This document shows positions 9,490 to 21,900 of a DNA stretch of 64,000 nucleotides, in pieces. The translations under genes and the position numbers were made by a program. The notes below the pieces were generated by a model that searched no databases, was not told the DNA's origin, and was given only the letters and a program-made list of their open reading frames with translations. The stretch is taken from contig JAJQJQ010000046.1 in NCBI GenBank assembly GCA_028622995.1, positions 1,798,001-1,862,000 of the forward strand, in the 5' to 3' direction. The number at the start of each line of letters is the position of its first letter. Within the stretch, counting starts at the first letter, position 1. Origin of the DNA: Panagrolaimus kolymaensis (lineage: Eukaryota > Nematoda > Chromadorea > Rhabditida > Panagrolaimidae).

Positions 9490-10320
9490 CATCCATTTGA
9501 ATTTATGAAAAATCATCAAATTTGTTGTTTAAAAAAAATAATACAAAAATATAATAAATTATTAATCAACGAATAATAATACAATTTTTTTACTTTTTTT
9601 ATTTTTATGTTTTCGTCGCATTTTTTCTTCTTCTAACATTCCCTTTTCTAAACAAAAAAACGTAAATGCTTCAAAAACAAAGGCTTAAAAATTTCACATT
9701 CATTTTGGTTTAAAAAATGTTTGTGAAACTAAAAATTATTTTATTCATTCATTGATAATAAATTCGTGATAAATTTTTTTTGTTTCTTTTGTTATTGATG
9801 GAATTAAAATATTTATAAAAGCAAAGTTTTCGCTTCTCTTCTACCAATTCTAACAACTAATAAAGGCTTTTATTTAATTATCAGCGTTTTAAAAAACGGA
9901 GTTTGTGGGAAAATTTGACGAAGCTAAAACAAAAACCCAATTTTCAATTACTCATTACTTATCATCATCAAAAATATGACTCGTTTTATGTTTCTCCTTA
10001 TTTGTGTTATCCTTTTAATAAGCTCATTTGCCGATGCCGAATGCAGTGAACAAATTAAAGTTAGTTGTGGCAGTGAATTTGGTAAACGATATAGCGAACT
10101 TTGCCATTTGGATTCTAACCAATTTCTTGCCAACGATAATCTAATAAAAGAGTGTGAACATTATATTCCTAAAAACTGTTGTGGTGAAGGATGCAGGGAT
10201 TGTGAAATAATGGAATGCTTTTGTCCTAATATTATTTCAAATACTACAACGACGACAACTACGACAACAACGACATGTAACCATTAATAATAAAAATATT
10301 TTTGCTTTATCCTTTCTTTT
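9490..10320 (+). repeat. Duplicated block A (copy 2)
   Basis: Counterpart of 485-1285, containing the intact cysteine-rich gene and its upstream region. The upstream non-coding part differs at many positions from copy 1, whereas the coding parts are almost identical. Confidence 0.8.
9976..10287 (+). CDS. Small secreted cysteine-rich protein with Thr-rich tail
   Basis: A single-exon gene coding 103 residues. Residues 1-21 form a signal peptide with a hydrophobic core (FLLICVILLISS) ending in an ADA cleavage motif. The mature part has eleven cysteines, at residues 23, 31, 43, 60, 68, 69, 73, 76, 81, 83 and 101, including a CC pair and C-x3-C-x2-C-x4-C-x-C spacing. It ends in a run of threonines and a terminal Cys-Asn-His. 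This suggests an extracellular, disulphide-stabilised product, with the Thr run possibly O-glycosylated. I do not recognise the family and assign no function. The start is the only ATG that gives a complete signal peptide. A second copy at 942-1243 is disrupted right after its start. Confidence 0.75.
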   Translation: MTRFMFLLICVILLISSFADAECSEQIKVSCGSEFGKRYSELCHLDSNQFLANDNLIKECEHYIPKNCCGEGCRDCEIMECFCPNIISNTTTTTTTTTTTCNH

Positions 10321-10574
10321 TTTTTATTTATAATTCTGATCCCATGAAACTTGAATTTCGCTGTTATCAAAAATTTGGAAAAAAAAGTATTTTAGCATAT
10401 AATATTCAAAAAAGGAGTCTCAGACATAAAGCGAAGAAAAGAATAAATGTAAATATAACTCTAATTTGTAGCGGAATAAAAAATGTTAAAATAAATCCAA
10501 GAAAAAAGGTTTAAAAATTATGCTTAATTAATAAATTTTGTGTCAAAAATGAATTTAACAGAAAACTTAAGGTT

Positions 10575-10850
10575 CACAAAATAAAATTAAACACTACACA
10601 ACTTTTTTAAAAAATTTTTTCTATGTTTTTGAAAGATGTATAATTATTTTAAAAAGCAAATGAAGAAAAAAAAGAGGAACTTTTTAAAATAAAAATATTT
10701 CTTTAAATAAAAATAACACCTGCTATTTTTTTTATTTTATGATTTCTACTTTTTAAAGAAAATAGAAAGCATGGTTCCTTCCTCCTTGTTTTAAGTTTTA
10801 GTATTAACTTCCGATAAAAAAAAGTAAGGTAAAAAAGCGGAAGTAAGTTA
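10575..10850 (+). repeat. Duplicated block B (copy 2)
   Basis: Counterpart of 3650-3925. The distance between blocks A and B is about 2.4 kb on the left, where the chemoreceptor lies between them, and only about 250 bp here. The hydrophobic open frame seen in copy 1 is interrupted here soon after the ATG in CATGGTTCCTT. Confidence 0.55.
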
Positions 10851-10859
10851 CATAAATAT

Positions 10860-13340
10860 GTATTTTCTAAAATTATTATTTTTCAGAAATAAATGGCATA
10901 AAAGTCTATTCTACGATGTCTTGTATTTCTTTATTGATACTTCTCAATAAATTAATCTTTTACATATTTTTTAAGCAAATAAAAATCTTTTTAAAAAAAA
11001 TTATAGAGTATATGTAGTTCCCCGAAAAATGATAATTCAATTTTTTTAAACCCAACAAAAAATATTTTCTTTTTTGTTTTCCAATTATATATTTTTTTAT
11101 TATGATTTTTATTGCATTGACTTCATTATAGTAAGTAAAGTCGAAATTATATAAAATATATTTATTTTTGTTTATAGTCACAATGAATAACCGATACATG
11201 ATCACATAATTTTCGTATTTTTTTTTTGTTAACTTCTGAACATTGAAATGCTTTATTTTGGCATTTTACTGTTGGATTTACTTTCTTTCTTTTTTATTTT
11301 ATTTTTGAGTTTGTTATATCTGTAAAGCCATTAGGTTAATCTATTTTAGTGATCATAGAGTATAAAAAATTCATGGTGCTAATATTATTATTATATTACA
11401 GCTTTCTATTATTCTCAAGTAACTAAAACTTTTGCGTTTGACAATGAGATTCACAACAAAAAAAAAAGGAATTTTTTTTTGTTAAAAATGCTTATTCCAT
11501 AATCAAAAAAATATGTGTTAAAATATTCAAAACAAAACAAAAAACAATTGTTAAGCAACAACAAAAAAAAGAAAGTGCGGCTGTTGCGTTCAAAAAATGA
11601 AAAAAAGAAAGATAAAATTCGAAGAAAAAAAGGGAATATTTTTTTTCCAAACAAACAAACAAAAAATGCTTCTCTCTTTCTCACAAATTGCAGCCAGCCA
11701 TTTTTCGAGACGCTACCACGTTTTTTTTTTTACTTGCACAACACATTTTTTATAAATACAAAGTTGCATTCTTTTTTTTTTTATTCATTCTCCTTTTTTT
11801 AAATATTTTATAAGTTTTTTCTTCATTTTTGGTTTATTAACGACTTTGTTTAAATTTAAATTTCAAAATGGGCAATCAAACTTTTTAAGAAACAAACGTT
11901 TTTCTAGAAATATTGTTTATGTTTATTGTTTTTTTTGGAAAAGTTTGTGCTGATCTAAATATACGATTTTGGAACAAATTAAAAACATTTCTATGTGAAA
12001 GTTTTCTAAACAAGAAAAAAATAAATATATGAAATTAAAATTAATTTTTGCAAATTTTTAAATGTAATAAAAATATTACCAAATGTTATCGAGCTTTGTT
12101 GAAAAAATATCAACCATTTATTTTATCCGTGTGTAAATTAATGCGTAAGTTTTAACTGCATATTTGAGAAAAAAAGCAGTTTTGCAAGTATAAGCTTTTT
12201 TAATGGATACAAGAGGCATGTTTAAGTTCACTGAAAGAGTGTGTCAAAGGCGAACAAACAAAAATAAAATAAAAAGAGGGAGAATCAATAAAAGCAAATG
12301 AGAGAGAGAACACTTTTGTTTATTTATTTTTTTTACTTTGCTTTAGTTGGAAAAAACTTTTCTTACTTTTTTTAGGTTTTTTAATATTTTATAATTATAA
12401 ACCAAAAATGAACATTTATGTTGGTTCAAAACAATCAATGAAAAGTTTAAAAAAAGATAACGAGAAAGAGAAAAATAAAACAAAAACAAAGAAGTTTTTT
12501 TTTGAAAAGAACCAAAGATAAATCACTTTCATATTTATCGATCGCTTGCAGGCGCTATTGCTTTTTTATGTACTTTTTTAAACATAAAAAACTTTTTTTA
12601 TACTTTATTGATTTTATTTTTTTGTGAATATTTTATTAATTTTTTTGTTTGACTTTTGTGGATATATATTTTCAATCAAAAAATATTATGAAAAATTAAT
12701 AAATGATCCGCATTTTGCAAACCGACATTTTTTGTGTATAAATTTTCTTAATGCTTTTAATAATTAATTTAAGATGGTTTAAACATGTTCTTCATGTGCA
12801 AATGTTACAAAATTTCTGAAATGCTATGTGCGGGACATATGGATAACAAAAAAAAAATGAATAAATAGGATAAAAAATTGAAACATTTAAACAAAAATAA
12901 CTTTAAATTTTTTTCGCCAAACTAGCGAAAAGGAGAAAAAAAAATTTTGTTTGGAAACCAGCAGCTTCACTTTTATTAATTTTCTCTAGAATCAAAGCTA
13001 TATGTAAATTTAATTCATCTCCTTCTGCTGTGAGGAATCTTTGGAAGGGTTCATAAAGGAACAATTTCCGTAAGGTCGTCAATTTGTTTAAAAAATTGCT
13101 TAAATTCTTTTCAAAACATTCATCAATAAAGAAAGAAAGAGCAAATCATTGCAAATGCGTGTGAGTGTTACAAAAAAACAGCCATTTTCTTCTTTTATCG
13201 TTTGCATTTTTTTAAAAGCACACAGGAAACACAGAGAAAAAAAGCGAGACGATGGTTTGATTGTTGTCAACAAAATGAAAGCAAGCAAGCATTTTAAAAC
13301 ACATTTTATTTTTTATGCTTTTTAAAAAATCAAATATTAT
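10860..13340. other. AT-rich intergenic DNA without supported genes
   Basis: About 2.5 kb of homopolymer-rich sequence. Several short frames on both strands code only Lys/Asn/Phe-rich low-complexity peptides and lack splice support. I see no repeat or RNA gene. Confidence 0.5.
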
Positions 13341-13344
13341 TTTT

Positions 13345-14220
13345 TTACGTTTGAATATTTTGAAAGCTTTTTTATTTTGTTTTTTATTTTAAATAAAAGA
13401 AAATTTGGCTAAAAAAAGATCTTTTTTGTTGGATAAAAAACCAAAACATTACTTTTAATATTTTTAAAAGTAAAAAATATAAACTTTTTTGAAATCGAAA
13501 ACGAAGAAATTTTCAATAAAGATAAAAAAAATTCTATAACCGAGACTCAGGGGGCCCATTATATCATATTTTAAAAAGCTTCTTTGTTAGCCCTATGTTT
13601 ACAAAAATTTTAAGAAAACCTTATTCTAAAAAAAGCAGATGGAAGTTGGAGGAGGGCAGAAGAAGTAAAAAAAGGTTAAAAGTTGGTTCTTTTTATAAAA
13701 AAAAGGAACACAAATTACAAATAATTTTAAAACAAAATTGGAAAAAAGTATGAAACCCGATAACAAAAAGTTTATTAAACAAGAGTTAGCTAATTTCGTC
13801 GTTGTTGTTGATTATTAGTTAATTATGAAGCATCAATTTGTTTTGCTTTTTGTCGAGCAAGTTCTCGAGCCAAAAGTACTTGATAACGATAATATTTAAT
13901 TGCTCGATCAGGAACTATATTTCGTTAATCTCCATCATAATCATTTAATAATAAAATGCAATTTTTAAAGATTCAGGAATCTCCTCAATCCAACATCGAC
14001 CTTGAAGGAAAATGATGGACTCAGAGAATATATGAAAAACCATCCAATTTGTTGTTTCAAAAAAAAATAATACAAAAATATAAAAAAAATTTAATCATTG
14101 AATAAAACCAGACAGACAAACGTGTGACATACGTCCCTAAAAAAAGGGAATTAACTTCCTCAATGTGCATTTTATTTTTTCTAGCGACTTTTTCATACCC
14201 CTTTTTTCCATAATTAAAAA
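13345..14220. repeat. Mosaic of fragments copied from elsewhere in the window
   Basis: Four adjacent segments each match a different locus. These are 13345-13530 to 5590-5970 without the MITE, 13745-13955 to 15935-16165, 13990-14100 to 490-575 and 9490-9560, and 14110-14220 to 6215-6325. All matches are in the same orientation and diverged by substitutions and small indels. Confidence 0.7.
13784..13955 (-). pseudogene. Truncated copy of the last exon of the glycine-rich protein gene
   Basis: This matches the minus-strand exon 16237-16004 over its last 50 or so codons (YYRYQVLLARELARQKAKQ is readable). A TAA replaces the Lys codon of the DGDKRN motif, and the 5' half of the exon is missing. 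Downstream flank is also copied (ACCCGATAACAAAAA). It is a non-functional fragment. Confidence 0.75.
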
Positions 14221-16003
14221 ATAATTTTCTTCTCAAAAATGAAATGTCATAATGGAGGCATCAAAGGAAAATAAAAATAAAAAATGGAATAAAAATTACA
14301 TCGATTTAAAAAAATCACCGCAAACTTCGACATTTTTTTTTATCTCTCAAGATTTTAAAAAGCTGTGTAAAATTTAGATATAATTTTTTGTTTTCTTGTG
14401 TCTGACTGGCAGCAGATAGTTCAATTTTTTCCTCATAGATTTCTATAACATATTTTTTGGTCCTCGCTGTTTCACAGAAAGACAAACACATTTTATTTTT
14501 ATTTTTAAAAAGAATCAATAAAAGCGAAAAAGAAAATGATAACAGCCACTAAAATTTTTTGTCTTGTTGAAATATACCAGTCTAACTAACATCTTTGCTT
14601 TGTTTTCTTTTTTTTGAATATTTAAAAACTTTTGTTTTCGTTTATTTTCTTTAATAAAAAATTATCACAAAAAAAGAAAACATTTTGACAGTGGTTTAGA
14701 AATTAATGCGAAAAGAGAGAGAAAACGGAATTTAGAAACTTTTAAATACGCTTTCATACTGAATATTCAAAAGGAATTCGGAAATCTAATAACAATATGC
14801 AAATCCCTTATAAAATAAGTTAATTTCATTTAAAAGAAAACGCAATTAAGCCACATTAATAAATACTAGAAGCTACGCCGGCCTTCGGCCGGCAAAGAAA
14901 ATAAAAATGAATTAGCATAGCTCTTATTTACTGTATCACATCCCTTTGCTGAATACTATCTACAATTATTTTGGTCCTTAATGCTTCCTTAAAAGAAAAC
15001 CACCACTTAACACCAATCCTTTTCCATGAAATGAGAATGCAAAACACTTTTCTGCGTTTTCATTCATGTCTATGCAAATTTTCTCTTTTCATTTTTTTGT
15101 GAATGAAAAAGTAAATTGACACGGAAAAAATAAATGACAACATGTTTTACTAGAAAGGAAAAAAGTTAAAAATTAATTAAATATATTTAAATCCAAAATT
15201 TTACAGTTTCTAACTTTGAAAAAAAAGATATCTCTTTTTTATTTATTTATTTGTAACACGAAAAAGAGATAATCCTTTTCGATACTTTCTTGTAAACATG
15301 CGTTTCTGAGCTGCCTGCAAGCACATTTTTAGTTTTAGTTTTTATTGTGTCGTGGTTTTTTTTAAATGACATGGACAGACTTTTTTTCCTATGCTTTTTA
15401 ATCGAAGAAAAAAAATCAATAAAAAAAGACTTTACTAGCTTCCTTTTTTCTGCTAACATTGGTTGTTTCTTTTTTTATCGAAAAAAAAGTGAACTTACAT
15501 ATTTTTGCGTAGTTTCTTCTTTTTTTGAATGTTTTAAAAGTTTTTGTTTTGTTTAACTTTTTGATTATAAAAAATAAAATAAAATTTTGGAGAAGTAAAA
15601 ATGTTAACGAAAAACAAACATATTGTATATGTTTTCTTCAGTTATTTTCTGCTTTAAAAAATCTTTTAAATATATTTTATTTAAAAAATTATGGTTTTAG
15701 ATGCTCTTTATTTTATTACGATTCATATTCATTTAAGAATGATTTATGTGCGTTCCCAAATTGGCAGGAAAAAAAAAACAAAAAAGTATAAAAGATAAAA
15801 ATAAACAAAACAATATTGGGTTATGTATGCAATTAAAAAGAGAAAAATAAAAATAAAATGCAAAACAAATTACTTATAATTTTTAAAAAAATTTTTTGTT
15901 TATTGCATATTTTCTTGGACAATGAATAAAATAAAAAACCCGATAACAAAAATAAATCATTGCACATTTTTTTCAAATATAAAAACTTTTTTTTTTAATT
16001 TAG
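14221..16003. other. AT-rich intergenic DNA with one GC hairpin
   Basis: No gene is supported. The only structure that stands out is a perfect GC-rich inverted repeat at 14877-14893 (GCCGGCC, TTC, GGCCGGC). The Lys/Phe-rich open frames around 15.2-15.8 kb overlap on both strands and look like chance frames. Confidence 0.45.
14877..14893. repeat. GC-rich perfect hairpin
   Basis: Seven-base arms GCCGGCC/GGCCGGC around TTC, in surroundings of roughly 75-80% AT. It could be a remnant of an element or a short structured RNA segment; nothing else supports a role. Confidence 0.5.
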
Positions 16004-16636
16004 CTAATTTCGCTGTCGTTGACTATTAGGCAGTTCGGAAGCATCAATTTGCTTTGCTTTTTGTCGTGCAAGTTCTCGAGCCAAAAGTACTTGATAACGA
16101 TAATATTTAATTGCTCTATCTGGGACTATATTTCGTTTATCTCCATCATAATCATTTAAACTTTGAGCTTCGCCTTGGTTATTAAAAAAATATGGAATTT
16201 TCCATGCTGGCCCACTTCCACCAAAACCAACACCAACCTAAAAACTTTTCTATCAAAACCTTAAAAATGCAAATTCTTCAATTTTTTTGTTTCACAAACA
16301 AATTTTTTTGAAGAATTATAATTTGTAAATAAACAAAATGCTTACTCGTCCACCAACTGAAACTCCATCAGGTGACCCTGGAACTGGCACGCCAACTCCA
16401 TATCCAACATTGATAGTTCCTACGCCACTCAATAATCCCGTTCTCGGTTCTGGGATTTGACGATAATTGGGCAAAGCCGCGGGATATTTTATTTCGAGTT
16501 CCACGGGTCGATGATCATGAGGAAGTTCAAAATTAAAATTTTCGTTTTCTTCATTTATTTTTTCTTCTTGTAAGTTTTCTGTTTCATTTGTTTGTGAATT
16601 TTCGCTTGAAGAAGAAGATTCAAGGAATGTTTGATT
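16004..16636 (-). CDS. Glycine-rich protein exons (unrecognised), probably 3' part of the 17955 gene
   Basis: Two exons on the minus strand, 16636-16346 and 16237-16004, joined in phase 0 and coding 174 residues to a TAG. The exon at 16636 begins right after TTTTGCAG and has no ATG, so an upstream exon is needed. The first part is acidic and Ser/Asn/Glu-rich. The middle is a Gly-Val-rich repeat-like stretch (GVGTINVGYGVGVPVPGSP, then GGRVGVGFGGSG). The end is basic and helical (YYRYQVLLARELARQKAKQ). A donor AAG|GTGCCT near 17228 in the last exon of the 17187-17955 gene would join to this exon in phase 0, so both may be alternative 3' ends of one gene. I do not recognise the family. A decayed copy of the last exon lies at 13784-13955. 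Confidence 0.6.
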
Positions 16637-17186
16637 CTGCAAAATTCTTTATTTATCTTTTACAGCAAAAAAAAAAACAGAAAATAAGCAAAATAAAGTA
16701 TAGAAACATAAGGAAAGAAAATGTTTGATAAATGCGATTAGTTTTTGATTGATTATCTCGGCTCAATAGGCTAAAAATAATTCCACCAAATCTCTAATAT
16801 TTTCTGTTTCGAAAATGATAAAAGCTTGTTTATTTGAAATTTTTGAGAAATAAAAAAAATATATGACAAGTTTTCAGAATGAATAATTTAAATTTTTGCT
16901 TGACAAAAATCATAGGAAAAAGCTTTTTTTTGTTGTTTTTTCAGAAAAGGTTTAAAAAAACCTTCCGACAATTTTAATATTCAAATTTTAGAAAAGCATT
17001 CTTAATAAAAGTTTTTTATTGTCTCAAAAATTTAAAAAATAATGCAAAATTTCCTGCATTTTTGTTTGGACTATCAATATTCAAAAAAAAAATCGCATTT
17101 AAAATAATTTCAAACGCTGAACAAAAAACAATACATTTATAAAAGCAAAAAAAGCAAATTAATCAAAAAGTAAAAATAAAAGAAAT
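16637..17186. other. Probable intron or intergenic DNA
   Basis: AT-rich DNA between the two minus-strand exon groups. If the groups form one gene, this is an intron of about 600 nt. No open frame of note is present. Confidence 0.4.
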
Positions 17187-17955
17187 TTAAGGCTTTGAAT
17201 TGCTGCGTGAACGTGAAGAAATAGGCACCTTAGAAGTTGTTGGTTCAGGAAGCAATTCTTCTCCAGGTTTTAATGGCGGAGCTTCTTCAAATCCCCAATT
17301 ATTGCTGGGTTGAAAGGGTTTATGATCAACTTTTTTTATTTGAGCCAATTCTCTTTCATTTTTTTCATCCAATGTAATATTTGGTGGCCTAAAAAAAATA
17401 AAGTAAAAATAATTTAGAATTGTAATCTTTATTTTCGCTGCGAAACAATCAATCGTTTTAAGACAAAAAATACTTACATTTTAACTGTTCCATTGGGATA
17501 AAATTCATTTTTAATTATTAAAATTCTTTTCTTTTCTCCATCTTTTGGTTCATTTAAATGTGGGAAAGGAACCATGGAAGCTTCACCCATTTCACCTCTC
17601 ATATATTGTTTACAAAACATAAAATCTGGATCACTTTTACAAATTCGTTCAACCACATCATCTTTTTTGGATGCTTGCGGTTTAGGAAGGTCTTCTTGGG
17701 CTGAAAAAATAAAAATAAGATAACTTCCGGAAGAAAAACACAATTTATTTAAATAATTTTCGTGGGAGTACACTGATAAGAAAAAAACCGTTATGAAATT
17801 ATGAAACGAAAAAAATCAAAAAATTTTGTAAAGAGACTATGAGTATTATTTCTTATGTGACTTACCTGATTGTTGTTTTGTTGTTGATGGCCTCGATCAA
17901 CAGCAGCAACAAAAATAGCCAAAATTGAAGCAATAATTATTAATTTTAAATTCAT
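17187..17955 (-). CDS. Secreted protein of unknown family (signal peptide, two Cys)
   Basis: Three minus-strand exons: 17955-17866, 17700-17478 and 17388-17187. Exon 1 starts with an ATG and codes a signal peptide (MNLKLIIIASILAIFVAA) followed by a Gln/Asn-rich segment ending at CAG|GTAAGT. Exon 2 has the segment ICKSDPDFMFCKQYMRGEMG, with two cysteines that could pair. Exons 2 and 3 join in phase and end with a Pro-rich and Ser/Arg-rich tail and a TAA at 17187. Exon 1 ends in phase 0, but exon 2 needs one base, so exons 1 and 2 as drawn do not share a frame. An unseen small exon, a one-base assembly error or decay are all possible. The product is probably extracellular; its function is unknown. 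Confidence 0.55.
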
Positions 17956-18909
17956 GTTTTTATTTTGCAGTCAAAACTAGCTCGAAAAACTTAGAAAAAG
18001 TATAAATGGAAAAGGCGTGTTGCGTAATTCAACAAGAAATGATACCCTGAAGGTCCCATCTCTCTTTTTTGTTTTATTAATCGATTAAAGTTTTTTCCGA
18101 TCATAATAAAATAAATAACAAATTACTTTTTTTTGCATCGTCATCGTAGTCACTTGGTTCGTTGCTGATAACTTGTTTGCATTTTATTCTTTCTTTTTTT
18201 TTCGAAGCTGAAATTTGTTTATCAGCTTCAACGGGTGTTGAAAATGATAAGACTAGTTTTTTGAAAGATTAGATTTATAAAATCTTTTAGCTGCGGCTGT
18301 TGCAGTCAGCAGAATTAAGGGAAGATTAATTGCATTTAAAATTTTCAAAAAATTCTTTATCTAATTTTGAATTTTTTCTTTTACATAAAAAAATTTTCAC
18401 TACAAAAAACTGAACATTTTTTGATTGCTGGTTGGTAATCAAAGAAAATGAAGGCCAAGGTTATATGTATCAATAACAATAGTTGTTCACTTTCTATTAA
18501 TAAACTTTTTTAAATTAATTATTTAAAAAAAATTGTTTTTGGTTTTTTACAAACCATAATCTTTTTCTTTCTTTTTTTTCGTCACAAAAAAATACAAAGC
18601 ATTTATTTTTAATAAACTAAAAAACTAAAGAAAGCTAACAAAACCTTAATTAACAAATCTTTTATCTTTTTTCAAAGGTGCTTAACGACGACGGAGACGA
18701 CTTCATTAAAAAACAGTAAAAGTTATCATCATTGCCTTGGAAACACTATTGTTTTCTTTATTTTTTCTTGGAAACTTTTCAAACGATAAACACAGAAACC
18801 AAAAAAACATTTTTTTGTTAAACGAAAAACTTACATTTTTTTGGTTTTAAAAAAAAGAAGCAGCCGATTTAGATTGTTGTTGCAAGAGCCAGAAATAAAA
18901 AAAGCTATT
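17956..18909. other. Divergent promoter region
   Basis: Head-to-head intergenic DNA between the minus-strand secreted gene and the plus-strand DEG/ENaC gene, about 950 bp. It contains an imperfect inverted repeat, GAAGCTGA...TCAGCTTC, near 18205-18230. It may also contain 5' exons of the channel gene, because the frame is open for some codons upstream of the chosen ATG, but I found no upstream ATG in frame. Confidence 0.45.
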
Positions 18910-21900
18910 ATGGCTCATGGACAACTTTGGAAAGGATGTGCATCAATTTTAATTGATTTCTCTGCTTGGACTTCCACTCATGGAATTCCACACATTGGTT
19001 TAGCCAATGCTACATGGCTGCGACTTTGTTGGATCATAGTTTTTGTAATTTGTTGTGGAATGTTTATTTATCAAGAAGCTTTGATAGTAAAAAATTATTT
19101 TTCCTATCCTGTTAATGTTGATACAGCTTTGTCATTTGGTGAAAGAATTTATCCAGCGGTTACTATTTGCAATATAAATACTTATAAATTATCCGTTGCA
19201 AAAGATAATTCACCATTTAAAGATTTGGTAAGTTAGCTATTTTTTTGGGTATCAAAACAAACAATTATAAATTATCAGTTAGAGACCCTTAGTGTTTTTG
19301 AAAAAAAAAAATTGGAGTTAAAATTATGCAAATTTTTTATTTAACTAAATTTTGGGAAAATCTTTTATTTTTTAGATCACCGCGTATAATTTGAATACTC
19401 CAAGCCCAAATTTTGGTTTCGCTCAAACAACGTTCACAAAAAAGCTTCGAGCTTTTCGTTGGATGAATTTAATGACCGATCAAGCAATGGATATTGATGT
19501 AAGTTTATTTACCCTTGATTTGCTTAAAAGAAAACCTATGGAAAAAAGATACAAAAATTTAAATTTCTTTTTATTTTGTTTCTGGAAATTTGTCTGTTTT
19601 TTAAACTTTGAAGCTTGTCAAATAAAATACAATTTTTTGGTTTTCATTTTCGCATTCTATTCATTGAGTTGTTGGCTTGACTGAAAATATATCATCACTA
19701 AAGTCAGTGGGAAGCAAAATTTCTATTTGCTTTTTTAAATTTTTTTTGATAGTTAAAAAAGTTTTTTTACTTTAGTAAAAATTGTTAATTAATTCACTGT
19801 TGTGTTTTCGGCCAACTTTCAATCATAGGAAGTCTAAAAATTAATGAAAACAAAAAAACAAAACAAAACAAAAAGTTTATAAAATATTCAAAAATACAAA
19901 AGTTTTTTTTTTTATAAAAAATAAAAAGAAGCCTATTTCTCTAACATTTAAAAAATTATTACGATTTCTTTATTTTTTTTCTTTCAAAAAAAAAACAAAT
20001 GAATCAGCTCTTTTTTTTTTAAATAAAAAAAAATTCGTTGTTTTTACGTTTCTTGAAAGTTTTATTTTCAAAATAAAAATTAAGTTGTTTCAATTTCCAA
20101 TGTAATTTAGAAAAATTTATATTTGTTGTTGGTTTTATTCAACCAATTAGCCATCTTTTTTTTAATTTTCTTGATTCATACATAATGAGTTTAATGTAAT
20201 ACATTTAATTTTAAAAAAATTCTTACAAAATGTTATTATTTTGTATTTTCATAAAAAAAGTTTTTCGTACAAGAAATGCTTTCAAGTTTGCATTTAAAGA
20301 GTCAAACTCAAAACAAACACAAAAAATTAAAAATAAAGCATTAAAAATAACTTTTAAAATATCAAAAGCAAAAAAAATGATAGCAGTTTTTCTTGTCTCT
20401 CTTTTTTGTATTTTTTCTACAAATTTAGAACGAAGAAATTTTTTTTAGCGGAATGAATCAGTTTTTTTAATTTTTTATTTGAAAAAAAAGCGCTACACTT
20501 TAGTTTTATTTTATTTTCACCCTTAAAAAATCAAATAAAATTATCGAATTCCTTAAAATCAAAAATTAATAAATAAATATTTAAAGATTAAATTTTTATA
20601 ATTTTTTAGGCAACCAAAAATCTAACATATTCTTATGAAGATTTATTTATAAGTTGCACATATAATACTGAAATGTGTAATGAAACGGATTGGACAACCC
20701 TCACCGATCCATATTATGGCCGTTGTTTTACTTTTAATGGAGATGGAAGTCGAAAGAGTTCTCGAGCTGGGCCTCTTTATGGTTTATCGTTGGTTTTGAG
20801 AGTCAATCAAGCTGAATATCTTCCATGGTCACAATCAGCTGGAATTGCATTTTTGGTTCATGAACCCAAAGATCATCCATTTGTTTATACTTCGGGTAAG
20901 GGTTTTCAAATAAATTAATTTAGATTGAACAGTGTAAAAAAACAAATCTGGAAGTTATTTGGACCCAAAATAAAAAATTAAAAAAGGCTTTTTTGAGATT
21001 CAAAATTTTTTTAAAAAAGGTCGGTCTAAAGGCAAAACATTTTATGAAAAATTTTAAATGTTTCTATAAAAATTTTTTGTTCAAAAAATGTAAATTTTGT
21101 TAGTCAAAAACAAGTTTGTTTTCAAAGAGAAATAATGCCGCATTTTTTTATTATCTAAAACGCGACCAATTTTTTTTTATAATTTTTTTTGGAAAAATCA
21201 AACAAAATTTTCCATTTTAAATTTATTTAATTTTAAACAATTTATCAAAAATTTGTTGTTTATTTAATTTTCCACACAGCCAAAAGCTGAAAAAAGTTTC
21301 CGGGGCTAATTCTTTCTTACATTTGACAAAAAAAACTCTTTATTTCAGGTTATTACGCTGCTGCTGGATCTGCATCATCGGTTGGAATAAATTATATTTC
21401 CAAAGTCAAACTATCTGAACCATATTCGGATTGTTCCGATGAAGGTGGAAATCAACAAAATTATTATGATACCAATCGATATCAAGTTGAAGCATGCGTT
21501 CGAAGTTGTTTGCAAGATCAAATCACGAAAACATGCGGTTGTTATGATCCAACATTTGCTTTTAATAATGGTTCAGCAGAATTTGAAAGTTGTTATAAAG
21601 GAACCACAACTGAAACTAGCGCAAATAGTAAGTTTTGAATTTCACAAACAAAATTGTCAAAGTTTTTTTGATGGTTAAAAATTGTTTAATAAATTTTAGT
21701 TGATTGCATTCAAAATATTATAAGTTCTGATGGAGTTGATGGATTTGATATTGGTAAAGAATGTCAATGTCCACAAAGTTGCACGTAAGTAAAATAATTA
21801 ATTAAAGATTTTCTAAACTAAGAAAATTGTTTTTATTTTCGTTTCAATACACAAAATTTGTGTTGGTCCGAAAACTCTATGAATTTTATTTTTTCCAAAA

